Assembly: GCA_017506865.1 (NCBI GenBank)
Contig: JAFCMP010000290.1
Span: 186,001 to 250,000 of the forward strand
Length of the DNA: 64,000 bases
Origin: Tribonema minus
Lineage: Eukaryota > Sar > Xanthophyceae > Tribonematales > Tribonemataceae
Direction of reading: 5' to 3'
This document shows, piece after piece, positions 32,476 to 41,734 of this stretch. The notes beneath the pieces were generated by a model. That model made no database searches. It was not told the origin of the DNA and saw only the letters and a list, made by a program, of their open reading frames with translations. Every line of letters begins with the position of its first letter. The stretch's first letter is position 1. Both the position numbers and the translations under genes were made by a program.

Positions 32476-33960
32476 CTATAGCACAACACGGACGTAGGCC
32501 AAGGAACTCTCAGTGGACATGGGTGTGTCGGCTTGGTCGACAATGAGGTTCCAAGTGCTATGGGGGGGATCTGTCAGTGGAGCGTTGGCGTCTTGCTTGT
32601 TGACTTTGTAGTACCCCTCACGCAAGCGCAGGCGTCGTGGCCGTGCTTCGCCCGTGAACAGCACATCGAAGGTGTGCCGTGAATGGCGAGGGTGGTACGC
32701 TACAAGGCGGCCGCGAGACCAACCAGTGCAGCTGCTGTAGTATCGGATCACATCACCTACGTTGTCTGCACCGAAGTTGCGAGGTAGCAGAGGGCTGGTG
32801 ACAAGAGTGATCTGCGGCTTGCTGGCGGTGATGCCGTGTTTCTGGGCCTTGCTCTTCACTGCTTCAGCCAGGGCAATGGCGGCCTTGACCTCAGTTGCGT
32901 TGAGCTCTTCCCATTCGCCATCGTCGTAGCGTGCGCGCCAGTACGGGTGGAGGTAACCGCTGATCGCACCCCAGATATACTTGCGTGAGCCGGAGGGGGT
33001 GGTCACCTCGCGCGCCACTGTCGTGCCGCGTGGAAACCGCTGTAGGGCCTCCTCGACCGAAAGCCGTCGCGTGGCTGGAGGCTCGGGGCGGCGCGCGTAC
33101 AGGGGTATGGAGTCGCCATGACGCAGCTCATACATGGCGTGGAACGTGTCAAGTACCCACGGCTGCGTCATTTCGAGCATGGCAGCTTCGCCGGTGAAGT
33201 CGATCTGCTGGCCCGTTCTGTCGATGTAGCGGTACTGCCACTTACCGTTGGGGCCGACGCGTCTGTCGACTATGCGTTCGAGCCATTCCTCATGGGGCAG
33301 GTCTCGGAGTTGCGCTGCTGTGAGTTGCACGTGTGGGGACGTGTGCTCAAAGTGGCTGGGGCGGAGCCGAAAGGGCTTCATGTGCGTGACGTGTATAGAT
33401 TTCTGTTTGGTGCGGCTGCCCATCATTCGACATGTGAAGGAGAGCCCTGAGTCACCTGCTTTTTCCATCACTTGCCAGGGCCCAGTGTACTTCTCGTCCA
33501 TCTTGCGTGCGCGCTCTTCGACCGGTTCTCGTCTGACGAGGACCCAATCTCCGATGGCGACGTTGACGGAGCGTTTGATGATGTCGTTGTGCTTTGCCAC
33601 TTTGGCGGCACGCTTGCCGAAGGCTTCACTGATGACCTTTTCGGCCAACAGCCGTGACTCAGCGCGCTTCTCGACCTCCGTGTGTAGGTCCATGGGACGG
33701 TCCGAGCGGTGGAACGCGTCGTGCGGCAGGGTGGCTTCACGTCCGTAGACGCAGAAGAACGGTGACAGGCCCGTTTCGTCGCGAGGCGTTGCTCGCAATT
33801 GAAACTGTAGTGCTTCGAGGCCTTCGTGCCAGTTGTCTTGGCGGTCGTTCACCCACAGGCGGAGTGATTGCAAGACGCGAGCGTTCATGCGTTCGGCGAC
33901 GCCGTTGGTCTGGGGGTGGTAGCCACTGGTCTGGATCTTTTCACGCCCATGCTGGTGCAC
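32476..33960 (-). CDS. Integrase C-terminal half with chromo-like and Tudor/agenet-like modules (frameshifted from pol)
   Basis: The frame opens with KIQTSGYHPQTNGVAERMN, which carries the third catalytic residue (Glu) of the DDE integrase. The two Asp residues sit in the pol frame upstream. A one-base loss in an A run near 33943-33950 separates the frames. Beyond the integrase core there is a GPY/F-like region (EKYTGPWQVMEKAG), then WLERIVDRRVGPNGKWQYRY, which resembles the start of a chromodomain. Two YDDGEWEEL / GWSRGRLVAYH-type segments follow and look like Tudor or agenet folds (about residues 300-345 and 395-450). Chromodomains in gypsy integrases read histone marks and steer integration. 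The Tudor assignment is inference from pattern only. Confidence 0.7.
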   Translation of the reverse strand: MHQHGREKIQTSGYHPQTNGVAERMNARVLQSLRLWVNDRQDNWHEGLEALQFQLRATPRDETGLSPFFCVYGREATLPHDAFHRSDRPMDLHTEVEKRAESRLLAEKVISEAFGKRAAKVAKHNDIIKRSVNVAIGDWVLVRREPVEERARKMDEKYTGPWQVMEKAGDSGLSFTCRMMGSRTKQKSIHVTHMKPFRLRPSHFEHTSPHVQLTAAQLRDLPHEEWLERIVDRRVGPNGKWQYRYIDRTGQQIDFTGEAAMLEMTQPWVLDTFHAMYELRHGDSIPLYARRPEPPATRRLSVEEALQRFPRGTTVAREVTTPSGSRKYIWGAISGYLHPYWRARYDDGEWEELNATEVKAAIALAEAVKSKAQKHGITASKPQITLVTSPLLPRNFGADNVGDVIRYYSSCTGWSRGRLVAYHPRHSRHTFDVLFTGEARPRRLRLREGYYKVNKQDANAPLTDPPHSTWNLIVDQADTPMSTESSLAYVRVVL

Positions 33961-36900
33961 AAGTCATGCACTACCCCAGCAATGAACTCTCCTCCCTGAT
34001 CAGTGACTATCTCTTCCACGAGGGCGCCTGCCTCCAGGAGGACAGTGTAGAGGTGCGCTGACACCTCGTTGGAGTCTTTGGACTTGAGTGGAAAGAGCCA
34101 CACAAAGCCAGACCGTGCCTCAACCACAGTAAGGATGTACTCAAACCCTCCTGCCCTCGAGCCCGGCGAGACTAGATCTGCATTGAGCCGTTGGAACATG
34201 TGAGTGGGGGGAAAGAGGTGCGTCCTGTACCGCGATGTATTGGCCTTCTTGTTCAGCTGGCACGCCAGGCAGCTGGTCACATAGGTGCGGACGTCATGGG
34301 CCATGCCAGTCCAGTAGTAGCGCTCGAACACACGGATGTGGGTGGCGCTAACGCCGGAGTGGCCTGCGCTGGCGTCGTCGTGACACAGACGAAGCACCAG
34401 GGTGCGTAGCGCGGCGGGAACGACCCATTGGCACAGCACTTGTCCGCGTTTGGGATGGCTGCTTGCGAAGTGTGCGAGGAGACCATCATGCTCAAGATTG
34501 TAGCACTCACGTGCCACCATCAAGTGCACGGCAAGGTCTTTGTCCGTGGGCAGCTCGTTGTCCGTCAACAAGCGAGTCACTGCACAGCAGAAGGGGTCTC
34601 GGCGCTGGAATTCGATGAAGGTCTCTCGGCTCAGCATGGCAGGTGTAGGCAGCGGTCCATCAGCCTGAGGCTGAGCCTCTGGCTGCGCGGTAAGAGGTAT
34701 GGGCTTAGGCCGCGGCAGAGTGCGCTTACGCGGGCGCTCACCGTGATTACGTGCAACGGCGTCAGCGGGGTCCGCGTCGTCTGTGGTGGCGGTGGTGGTG
34801 GCCACCTGGACGGCCTTTCCTGCGTTGCTGCGACGCTTCTTGCTCTGACGCCAGGGCTCGAAGTCGCCCAGGCCGAGGCTGTCCCTCTCCCCTTTGAAGT
34901 GTTCGTCAAGGAGAGCGTTCATGTGCATATCCATGGTGGCCGGGGTGAGCAGCGTGGTGGCATCACCTAGAGCGACCTCACATGGGGACTCGTCTGCGTG
35001 CATGCGGAGCAGCTGCTTTGCTTGCTCTGAAGTCACCTCGCTGAGGGACTGCGCGATGCCTCCAAAGCTGGCCAGACAGGCAGCAAGCTCGTTGAGGCGG
35101 AAGGGCGTGCCCTTGGAGTGCTGCACGACGTAGCCTTTGTAAGAGGCCACAGTGGCGACGCGCTCGTCAGAGGGGCGCTGTCTGGGCTCCGTGGTGTCAG
35201 CTCGCTCCACAGCGTGTGTGGTGGCTGGGTCGTCTGCGAACTGCACACCTGACGGCGGCGCATCAAAAGTGGCAACGGAGTCGGGCCAATCCTCGTCGGC
35301 GTGATCGACACGGCGGGGCGCGTCAAGCTCTGCCTGCTGAGGCAGCCGAGAGGGTCCGTCAGCGTTGGAGTTGACCTTGCCAGGCCGGTGCTGGACGGTG
35401 ATGTCGTACTCTTGTAGGCGCATGGCCCAGCGGAGCAGCTTGCCGTCATTCGATTGAAGTGTGAGGAGCCAGCGGAGGGCGGCTGCGTCGGTGATGACGG
35501 TGCATGGCCTGCCCCAGACGTAAGGTCGGAAGTGGTTCGTTGACAAAACTACTGCAAGACACTCAAGAGCTGTGGCTCCCAGCCTGGCGTCCTGAACAGA
35601 GTTCATCTTTGAGAAGTAGCCCACCACGACCTCACGCTGCAAGGTCCCCTCAACCAGGCTAGTGCGCCCAGTGCAGGTTGGCGGTTTGGCTCTCATGAGC
35701 GGGCTGTCAAGCTCCGTGACTGGCCGGAATTGCGTGAGAACACCGGCAGTGGCGACCTTGGAGCCGGCCGTGTAGAGCACGAAGGGCAGTGAGAAGTCGG
35801 GGTGCATCACTATGGAAGCGCTACACATCTCCTGCTTCAGCCGCTCAAAAGCGTCTCTGCGGCGTGCGTTCCACTCCATGCTCGCGCCATCCTTGGTGAG
35901 CTCGACAAGCGGGGCTGCGATGGCGCTAAAGTTGCGCACGTAGCGGCGGTAATAGTTGAACACGCCTAGAGCGACTTGTACGAGCCGCTTGTCTGCGAGG
36001 CCCCTAGCGTTGAGGGGTGCGCTCATGTCTGCCATTGCCTTCACCTTCTCAGGGTCAGGGCGAATGCCACCTGCACCAATGATATGTCCAAGGAACTTGA
36101 CCTCAGAGCGGAAGAGTTGGCACTTCTTCCAGGCCACACTCATGCCTGCAGCCTCTATGCGCGTGAGAACTGCGTCAAGGTGCTGGAGGTGGGCCTCCAT
36201 GTCGGTGTCATAGACGAGCACATCATCCACGTACACGGTTGCGTAGTCCTTCAGGGCTTCCTCGCCCAGCACACCGTGCATGAGTCGCGTAAATTGTGCA
36301 GGCAAGTTCACCAGGCCAAAAGGGGCCACAGTGTACTGCCAGAGTCCACCATCAGGCGTGCGGAACGCCGTTTTGGGCTTTGCGGACGCGGTGAGGGGCA
36401 CCTGGTGGTAGCCAGCAGCCATGTCCAGCGCGCTGATCACCTTGGTGCCTTGCACTTTGTGCAGCATGTCACCTATGTTGCCCAGCCCGTGGCTGTCGCG
36501 CTTGGTGACGGAGTTCAGCTTGCGGAAGTCGATGCAGAAGCGAATCTTGTCACCCTGTCGGGCGAGAACGGGGTTGCAAGCCCAGGGGCTATTGGAGGGC
36601 TCGATCTGCTTGCGTGCGTGCATCTGAGCCACCTGTTGCATGATGTACTCAGCCTCTGCGCGGGCCCAACGTCTGGCTCTGTCCGCCATGGGCAATGCAT
36701 CACCGGTGTCAATGTCGAACTCGGTGGTGTCTGTGACGTGCGGGTTTCTTGGGTCAGCCGGGAAGCAGGCGCGATGCCGCTTCAAGACGTCAAAGACTCG
36801 GTCTGCCCATACTTGCCCCTTCGAGTCCTTCTCCTTGAGTATGGGGTTGAGTTGACCATCGGTCATGAGCATGGTGCGCAGCTCCTCATCCCCACAAACG

Positions 36901-38666
36901 TCTGAGACAGAGCTGTATGCATTCACTCGGGCGGCGGCGCCAGGTGAGCGCTGCGGACTGTGTGCGCCTGGCACAGTGCTGGGGGAGTCTGACGCGGAGT
37001 CATGTGTGGGCGGTTCGGAGGCTAGGGCTTTGAGTGCAGCGTCTGCAGCCTGCCTGAACGCCCTTGACTGGTGGTGTCTGACTGCATATTCCAGCACGCG
37101 CTTCTGCAACTCGCATTTGAGCTGCTCTGTATTCCGGCTGGTCTGCTCATCAAGCTCAAGGATGTCCTCCTCTGTGGCAGGAATGGCAGTGCCCACAAAG
37201 GTGTTCTTACGAAGGAGGACAGGCAAGGAGCAAGTGTTGACGAGTTTGACCATGACAGGGTTGTTGGGTGCGACTGTGACCGCAGTAAAGGCTACACGAA
37301 GGCCTTGTGCAGCTAGGCTCTCCATCATCTGGTCATGGCTTGCGTGAATCAATGCAGTGTGCTCTGGCGTATCCTTGGGAGGCGGGAACAGTGCAAGTTC
37401 GACCACTTGCTCTGAAAATGGTGCCATCACTACCTCTTCTAGGAGGCGTGCACTGCGCTTGGCAGTGGGCGTGGGAGCAGGGACTGCGACGACTCTGTCC
37501 ACCAGGCCCTTGAAGTTGCACAACTTCGATGCCTTGTCGTCTTGCTTGTGCCGCATAGGGATTGCGACACTGGAGTCTGGTGTGGGGAAGAACTCCATTG
37601 TAGAATACGACAGGCTACTGCCGAAGCTCCCAAAGAAGTCGCCGCCGATGATGGCAGGCATGGGTATGTCGGTCACATAGAACCGATGGCGTACGAGGGT
37701 CTTCTTGAACCGGAGAGTCATCTGCACCGCGCCGGTGATGGGGATGCGCGTTTTGCTGTCTGCCAGTTCGATGGCGGTGAAGTCACCCTGTCGCAACGGT
37801 TGTACGCTACCCTCTGGGAGCCGTCTGCTCTGCTGTATGCTCAGCAGGCTCGCCGTGGCTCCGTTGTCCAGCATGCACTCCATGTTCAGCTCTTTGATGT
37901 CTCGCTGGTGGGGCATGCGTGTGATGAGGTTAATGAACCGTTGAGCGCTGGGGCTGCCTGTGGCGTAGGCCACCTTCTCGCGTGGCTGCACAGGCACGTG
38001 AGAAGAGCTAAGCGCTGCGAGATTCGCAAGAGGCTGCTGTTGTTGAAGTTGAAGTTGGGGTTGGAGTCGTTCTCCCCCTTCTTCTGAGCAGTCCATGGGC
38101 TCAGCGTCAGAGCCAGCGTCTGCAGAGACTGGGTCAGGTGCTGCATCTCTGAGAAAGCTGCCAGTGGGCGCGACCGCGTCTGTGTCGCTCTCCTGCTCAC
38201 CAGTGTTGTCTGGCACTAAGTCGACTGCGGACAGTTTGGCACGTGCTGTGCTCTCACTGTCGCGGGAGATGCGTTGGACAGCGTTGATGCAGCGTTGCAC
38301 GAGCGTGTGTTGCGTCTCTCGTGAGGCTGTGCCGTCTGTGTGCTCAAGCGCGGCAGTGCTGTCAGCGAGCCACTCAGGTGTGGGCGAGTTACGATCCAAT
38401 GACATTGCAAAGCCATCGTCAGAGGGGCTGGACTCTTGCATGTCAAAGATCCCACTGCACCATGCAGCAAGCAAGAATGCGTGCGCGACATCAGGCATGA
38501 CAAGGTTGGCCAGCCAAAGCTGCAACTGCTCTTGGCTGCCCGTTGGCAAGTCAGACCTGTATGTCAGCATGAGCGCCATGTCGCGGGGGGTGACAGTCAT
38601 AGCATCACGTACATCACATGCGTCATCGGGGGATGGGATGTAGAGAGCAGGGTTCGCAGGAGGCAA
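33885..38666 (-). CDS. pol: Gypsy Pol: protease, reverse transcriptase, RNase H, N-terminal integrase
   Basis: The protease shows CMLDNGATASLLS (about 264) and AIIGGDFF. Reverse transcriptase shows KIRFCIDFRKLN, SALDMAAGYHQV, FGLVNLPAQF and VYVDDVLV (about 810). RNase H has ALECLAVV and VITDAAALRWLL, but the first catalytic position reads LYTAGSK where the family has TDAS, so an essential Asp is missing. The integrase has HDDASAGHSG and CLACQ (HHCC), LNADLVSPG and IVTDQGGEF. The protein then runs into nonsense and a stop because of the downstream frameshift. It overlaps the methyltransferase ORF (stop at 38597) in the -1 frame, so expression would need frameshifting or a separate start. The order protease-RT-RNase H-integrase is that of Ty3/gypsy. 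Confidence 0.92.
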   Translation of the reverse strand: MPPANPALYIPSPDDACDVRDAMTVTPRDMALMLTYRSDLPTGSQEQLQLWLANLVMPDVAHAFLLAAWCSGIFDMQESSPSDDGFAMSLDRNSPTPEWLADSTAALEHTDGTASRETQHTLVQRCINAVQRISRDSESTARAKLSAVDLVPDNTGEQESDTDAVAPTGSFLRDAAPDPVSADAGSDAEPMDCSEEGGERLQPQLQLQQQQPLANLAALSSSHVPVQPREKVAYATGSPSAQRFINLITRMPHQRDIKELNMECMLDNGATASLLSIQQSRRLPEGSVQPLRQGDFTAIELADSKTRIPITGAVQMTLRFKKTLVRHRFYVTDIPMPAIIGGDFFGSFGSSLSYSTMEFFPTPDSSVAIPMRHKQDDKASKLCNFKGLVDRVVAVPAPTPTAKRSARLLEEVVMAPFSEQVVELALFPPPKDTPEHTALIHASHDQMMESLAAQGLRVAFTAVTVAPNNPVMVKLVNTCSLPVLLRKNTFVGTAIPATEEDILELDEQTSRNTEQLKCELQKRVLEYAVRHHQSRAFRQAADAALKALASEPPTHDSASDSPSTVPGAHSPQRSPGAAARVNAYSSVSDVCGDEELRTMLMTDGQLNPILKEKDSKGQVWADRVFDVLKRHRACFPADPRNPHVTDTTEFDIDTGDALPMADRARRWARAEAEYIMQQVAQMHARKQIEPSNSPWACNPVLARQGDKIRFCIDFRKLNSVTKRDSHGLGNIGDMLHKVQGTKVISALDMAAGYHQVPLTASAKPKTAFRTPDGGLWQYTVAPFGLVNLPAQFTRLMHGVLGEEALKDYATVYVDDVLVYDTDMEAHLQHLDAVLTRIEAAGMSVAWKKCQLFRSEVKFLGHIIGAGGIRPDPEKVKAMADMSAPLNARGLADKRLVQVALGVFNYYRRYVRNFSAIAAPLVELTKDGASMEWNARRRDAFERLKQEMCSASIVMHPDFSLPFVLYTAGSKVATAGVLTQFRPVTELDSPLMRAKPPTCTGRTSLVEGTLQREVVVGYFSKMNSVQDARLGATALECLAVVLSTNHFRPYVWGRPCTVITDAAALRWLLTLQSNDGKLLRWAMRLQEYDITVQHRPGKVNSNADGPSRLPQQAELDAPRRVDHADEDWPDSVATFDAPPSGVQFADDPATTHAVERADTTEPRQRPSDERVATVASYKGYVVQHSKGTPFRLNELAACLASFGGIAQSLSEVTSEQAKQLLRMHADESPCEVALGDATTLLTPATMDMHMNALLDEHFKGERDSLGLGDFEPWRQSKKRRSNAGKAVQVATTTATTDDADPADAVARNHGERPRKRTLPRPKPIPLTAQPEAQPQADGPLPTPAMLSRETFIEFQRRDPFCCAVTRLLTDNELPTDKDLAVHLMVARECYNLEHDGLLAHFASSHPKRGQVLCQWVVPAALRTLVLRLCHDDASAGHSGVSATHIRVFERYYWTGMAHDVRTYVTSCLACQLNKKANTSRYRTHLFPPTHMFQRLNADLVSPGSRAGGFEYILTVVEARSGFVWLFPLKSKDSNEVSAHLYTVLLEAGALVEEIVTDQGGEFIAGVVHDLCTSMGVKRSRPVATTPRPTASPNA

Positions 38667-40828
38667 GCCAGGCCAGCGACGCGTGGGCTGCCAAACAGTC
38701 CATCAAGGTCATGCACGCCTTTGGAGGAACGCACGCGAGGGCGCAAGAAGCAACCGCGAACACGGCGTGGAACCTTCAGAACGTGTCTCATGGAAAGTGG
38801 AATTCCATTATTGCACATAGCATTGAGGACTGCGCAGAGGCGCTGGAGCGCGGCCTTGACACCAAAGCGGTTGCGCACAATGAGAACAAGCGCGCGCGTA
38901 CGCCTGCAGCAGGTGTCGAGCTCCGATGCCTTGATGACTGTCTCGAGTACTGCGTACCCGTTGGCCAACAGGTGGGCCTTCCCCCTACCCCAAGCTTGCG
39001 ACTTGAGCATCTGCGGAACGTTCTCTGACAACACCAACTCAAGCTCTGCCTCCGTAACCACCTTGGCCAGCTTGTATGTCAGCTCCGCCCCCTCTCCCTC
39101 CACTCCCTCCCCGTTTGCAAAATCTGTGCAAGGGGTAGAGGACGTAGTGAGGTGAGGGCGCAGCTTGCGCAGTTGGTGGATGATGCGAGGATCATCAATT
39201 GACATGCACTGGGGTGCGGCAGACGTAGGGTGTGTCTCCCTATACGCGTCACACGTCTTCGCGCAGTTGTCAACAGCGAGCACTGTGTTGACATGCAAGC
39301 CAAGTTTACTTGCCTGCGCAAACCCTTCCTCCCAACCACCTGTCCCGCAGCACAGCGACGCGTGCGTGAGATGGCGCTCCGTCGCCTGCTCCCTAGCACG
39401 CTCACTCGTCTGAGGCGCGGCAGGAGTCGCAGCAGCAGGGGAAGGGGGAACAGCCACGTGAGGGCGCGCATGGAAGGGTGCCGGCGGTGCAGTCATGCCA
39501 GCGTCAGTAGGCGCTGATGCAGCAGAGGCACGCGCAGCATGCGGTATCACCGGTGCCGCAGGGGCCATCGCAACAGGCGTAGATGCCGATGCAGCACGCG
39601 CAGCGTGCAATGTCGCAGGTGCAACAGGGGTACTTGCAACAGGCGTGGGTGCAGACAAATTGGCAGGCTGGGCTACAGCGGACGACATGACGCCCAGCGC
39701 AGCAAGCATTGCGGTTGCGCAGCGGGGTGCGTGAACGCTTAAGCGGCTGTCGAGCACTGACTCACTGTGTTTGGTGGCCATGGCAGCGGCGATGGCTGCC
39801 TGGATGTCGGCCGTCCACGGCTGCACTGCGGCAGCAGCCGCAGTGGGGGCTGGGGCTGGTGCCGGCGCCGCGGCAGCAGGTGCCTGGTACACGGTGGGCC
39901 AGGAGGGCGCGGGGCCGGCACCGTGCATGGCAGCGAGCTGCGGGACAATTTGCGGCGGCATGGCATAGATGGGCGCTCCCTGCATCGCGAAGACAGGCGC
40001 GGCAGAGGCAGGCGGCGCAAGGTCGCGGCTGCGACTGCGCGACGGGGCGCGGCGGTTGTCCCGACACTCAGAGCTTGCGTGATGATCGGCATACCGTTCG
40101 CCAGTGGTAACCATCACACCACAGCGCTTACATGTCCAGTTGTTGAACGGCTTGTAGGTCAAGCCGGGCTTGGGGTTAGAGGCCGGCTGGCCGTCCTGCG
40201 CTGCTTTGCGCTTGCCGGGATTGAGAGGCGTGGAAGGCGGCGCAGCAGCAGGGGCGCCCTTGCCATGGAGCACCGCAAGCTGCGCAAACGCCAACTCCGT
40301 GTTATCCGCCTCCAGCGCAGACCGGGCTGCTTGGATACACTCTTGCCGCTTAGCCTCCTTGGACGCCTTGCGCCGGGGAAGGCTTGCAACATCAGGCGCC
40401 TGCGTAGGGGTGCCTTTAGGGGGAGTGACAGTGGCGGCGACAGCGGAAGTGTCGTGAGCGCCAGCGCTGTCTGGGAGCGGGATCCCATGCTCTTGCAAGT
40501 GAGTGCGCCAGACGGCGGCGGCATGGTTCACACTGACTGTGAGGGGGTCCTGCCAGAAGTTGTCGCGTCTGTCTTGCTGAACCTTAACAAAGTCAGGCAT
40601 GCAGCTGTAAAACTTCTCACGGCGAGTGGCCTCGTTAGAGCCCCCCTCTACACGCCGGCCATAAGTGTCAAGCCTGTTGACAAAGTCACGCGGGGACTCA
40701 GCATGCCAGTCGTATACGAGGCGAGACCACTCATCGCGCGCAGTGTGGCGTGCAGTCCAGTTGTGCGCCCAGGTGGTCAATGCAACGCATTTCGACCTGT
40801 ACGACAATTGTGGTGGTGTGCCAACCAC
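38597..40828 (-). CDS. Gag C-terminal region with zinc finger fused to a C5-cytosine DNA methyltransferase
   Basis: Native codons start near 40757; the first few come from the nested insertion. A Gag-like helical part (FVNRLDTYGRRVEGGSNEAT) is followed by a C-x2-C...H-H-x4-C finger (CKRCGV...HHASSEC, residues 233-255). A long Ala/Pro-rich linker follows, and then a methyltransferase from about residue 485. Motif I is LCCGTGGWEEGF (492-503, S-adenosylmethionine binding). Motif IV is STPCTDFANGEG with nucleophile Cys567. Motif VI is SENVPQ (E602, N603, V604). Motif VIII is RRTRALVLIVRN (about 641-652). A target-recognition-like stretch (RGCFLRPRVRSSKGVHDLDG) follows. I do not see a clear motif X (GN.V), so the C-terminus may be divergent or truncated. 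The family methylates cytosine C5 in DNA. It sits between gag and pol in the same orientation as the element, so it is element cargo and not a flanking gene. Confidence 0.85.
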   Translation of the reverse strand: MVGTPPQLSYRSKCVALTTWAHNWTARHTARDEWSRLVYDWHAESPRDFVNRLDTYGRRVEGGSNEATRREKFYSCMPDFVKVQQDRRDNFWQDPLTVSVNHAAAVWRTHLQEHGIPLPDSAGAHDTSAVAATVTPPKGTPTQAPDVASLPRRKASKEAKRQECIQAARSALEADNTELAFAQLAVLHGKGAPAAAPPSTPLNPGKRKAAQDGQPASNPKPGLTYKPFNNWTCKRCGVMVTTGERYADHHASSECRDNRRAPSRSRSRDLAPPASAAPVFAMQGAPIYAMPPQIVPQLAAMHGAGPAPSWPTVYQAPAAAAPAPAPAPTAAAAAVQPWTADIQAAIAAAMATKHSESVLDSRLSVHAPRCATAMLAALGVMSSAVAQPANLSAPTPVASTPVAPATLHAARAASASTPVAMAPAAPVIPHAARASAASAPTDAGMTAPPAPFHARPHVAVPPSPAAATPAAPQTSERAREQATERHLTHASLCCGTGGWEEGFAQASKLGLHVNTVLAVDNCAKTCDAYRETHPTSAAPQCMSIDDPRIIHQLRKLRPHLTTSSTPCTDFANGEGVEGEGAELTYKLAKVVTEAELELVLSENVPQMLKSQAWGRGKAHLLANGYAVLETVIKASELDTCCRRTRALVLIVRNRFGVKAALQRLCAVLNAMCNNGIPLSMRHVLKVPRRVRGCFLRPRVRSSKGVHDLDGLFGSPRVAGLACLLRTLLSTSHPPMTHVMYVML
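40761..40808 (-). repeat. 48-bp extra piece outside the terminal LTR
   Basis: Exact copy of 41583-41630 inside the element, appended beyond the 3' LTR end. In element sense, its internal copy starts just after a second GGGGGCG purine tract. Confidence 0.85.
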
Positions 40829-41090
40829 AGAGGGTGAATGTGTGTGAGACCCAGTCTCAACCTTGACTTGAAACAGCCGGAAATGCCCACTGCCTGGTGC
40901 CGTGGGAGGTGGACCGGAGCGCCCTCCCCAAGTGCAATATCACCCTGATATGCAAGCGTGGCTAAACAGGTAGAAGCAGAAGAAGCTGTGCCATGTTGAA
41001 GGTTAAAGTCGTGTCTGATTACTGCACAAAAGGCATTCGCAATGCAAGCCCTACTTCAACTACTGCTCCACCTAGGGTTGCCTCACTACA
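40809..41090 (-). repeat. Nested element LTR 1 (3' LTR of unit A)
   Basis: 282 bp, TG...CA ends, a few substitutions from the other two copies (for example GGTGAATG where the others have GGTGAAAG). Confidence 0.9.
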
Positions 41091-41734
41091 ATCGCCCCCT
41101 GCATGGCTCTTCCACTCCACAAGTCGAAAGCCATGCACTCATGTGAGGCGCCCTCGATACTACACATGCAATACTGCTACAAAATGCAATGCAAGCACGG
41201 CTGTCATCCACGACCGCCGAAACTCTCAAATAACACGGGCATATGGCATATACCAGCAAACCTCCGCCACCAACAAGTCTCAGAAAGACTGTGGCGCGTC
41301 TGGCTGGAGTGGCAACTACATTGTTGCAAAACAACACATGACCTAACGCTGCAACAGACAAACTAACGAGCAAGCAACTGGCTCTGCTGCTATATGCGCC
41401 CCCGACATGTTGGCACTGCGCAACCAACGCAAGCAAGCGCACCACCATTCTACAACTACTGTAGTATGTACGCCCCCGACATGTTGGCACTGCGCACTTA
41501 TCCCCCCCCCCGCGTTTGTGTAACACACGCAAAAGAAGTGCGCATGTACAGCTGAAACAAAACTAAGGGTGGGCGGGTGGGTTTGTGCGCCCAGGTGGTC
41601 AATGCAACGCATTTCGACCTGTACGACAATCGCCCCCAGACACTACACTGCTGATGGTATGTAAGCGGTGTGGTGTCTAAACGTACAGGCTCAACAGTGA
41701 ACCTGCAAACAAGCGCCCCCATGAGCCAAACCGC

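Noticed and set aside
38436..39155. Plus-strand frames over the methyltransferase region
   Set aside because: They are antisense shadows; the methyltransferase motifs are clear on the minus strand.
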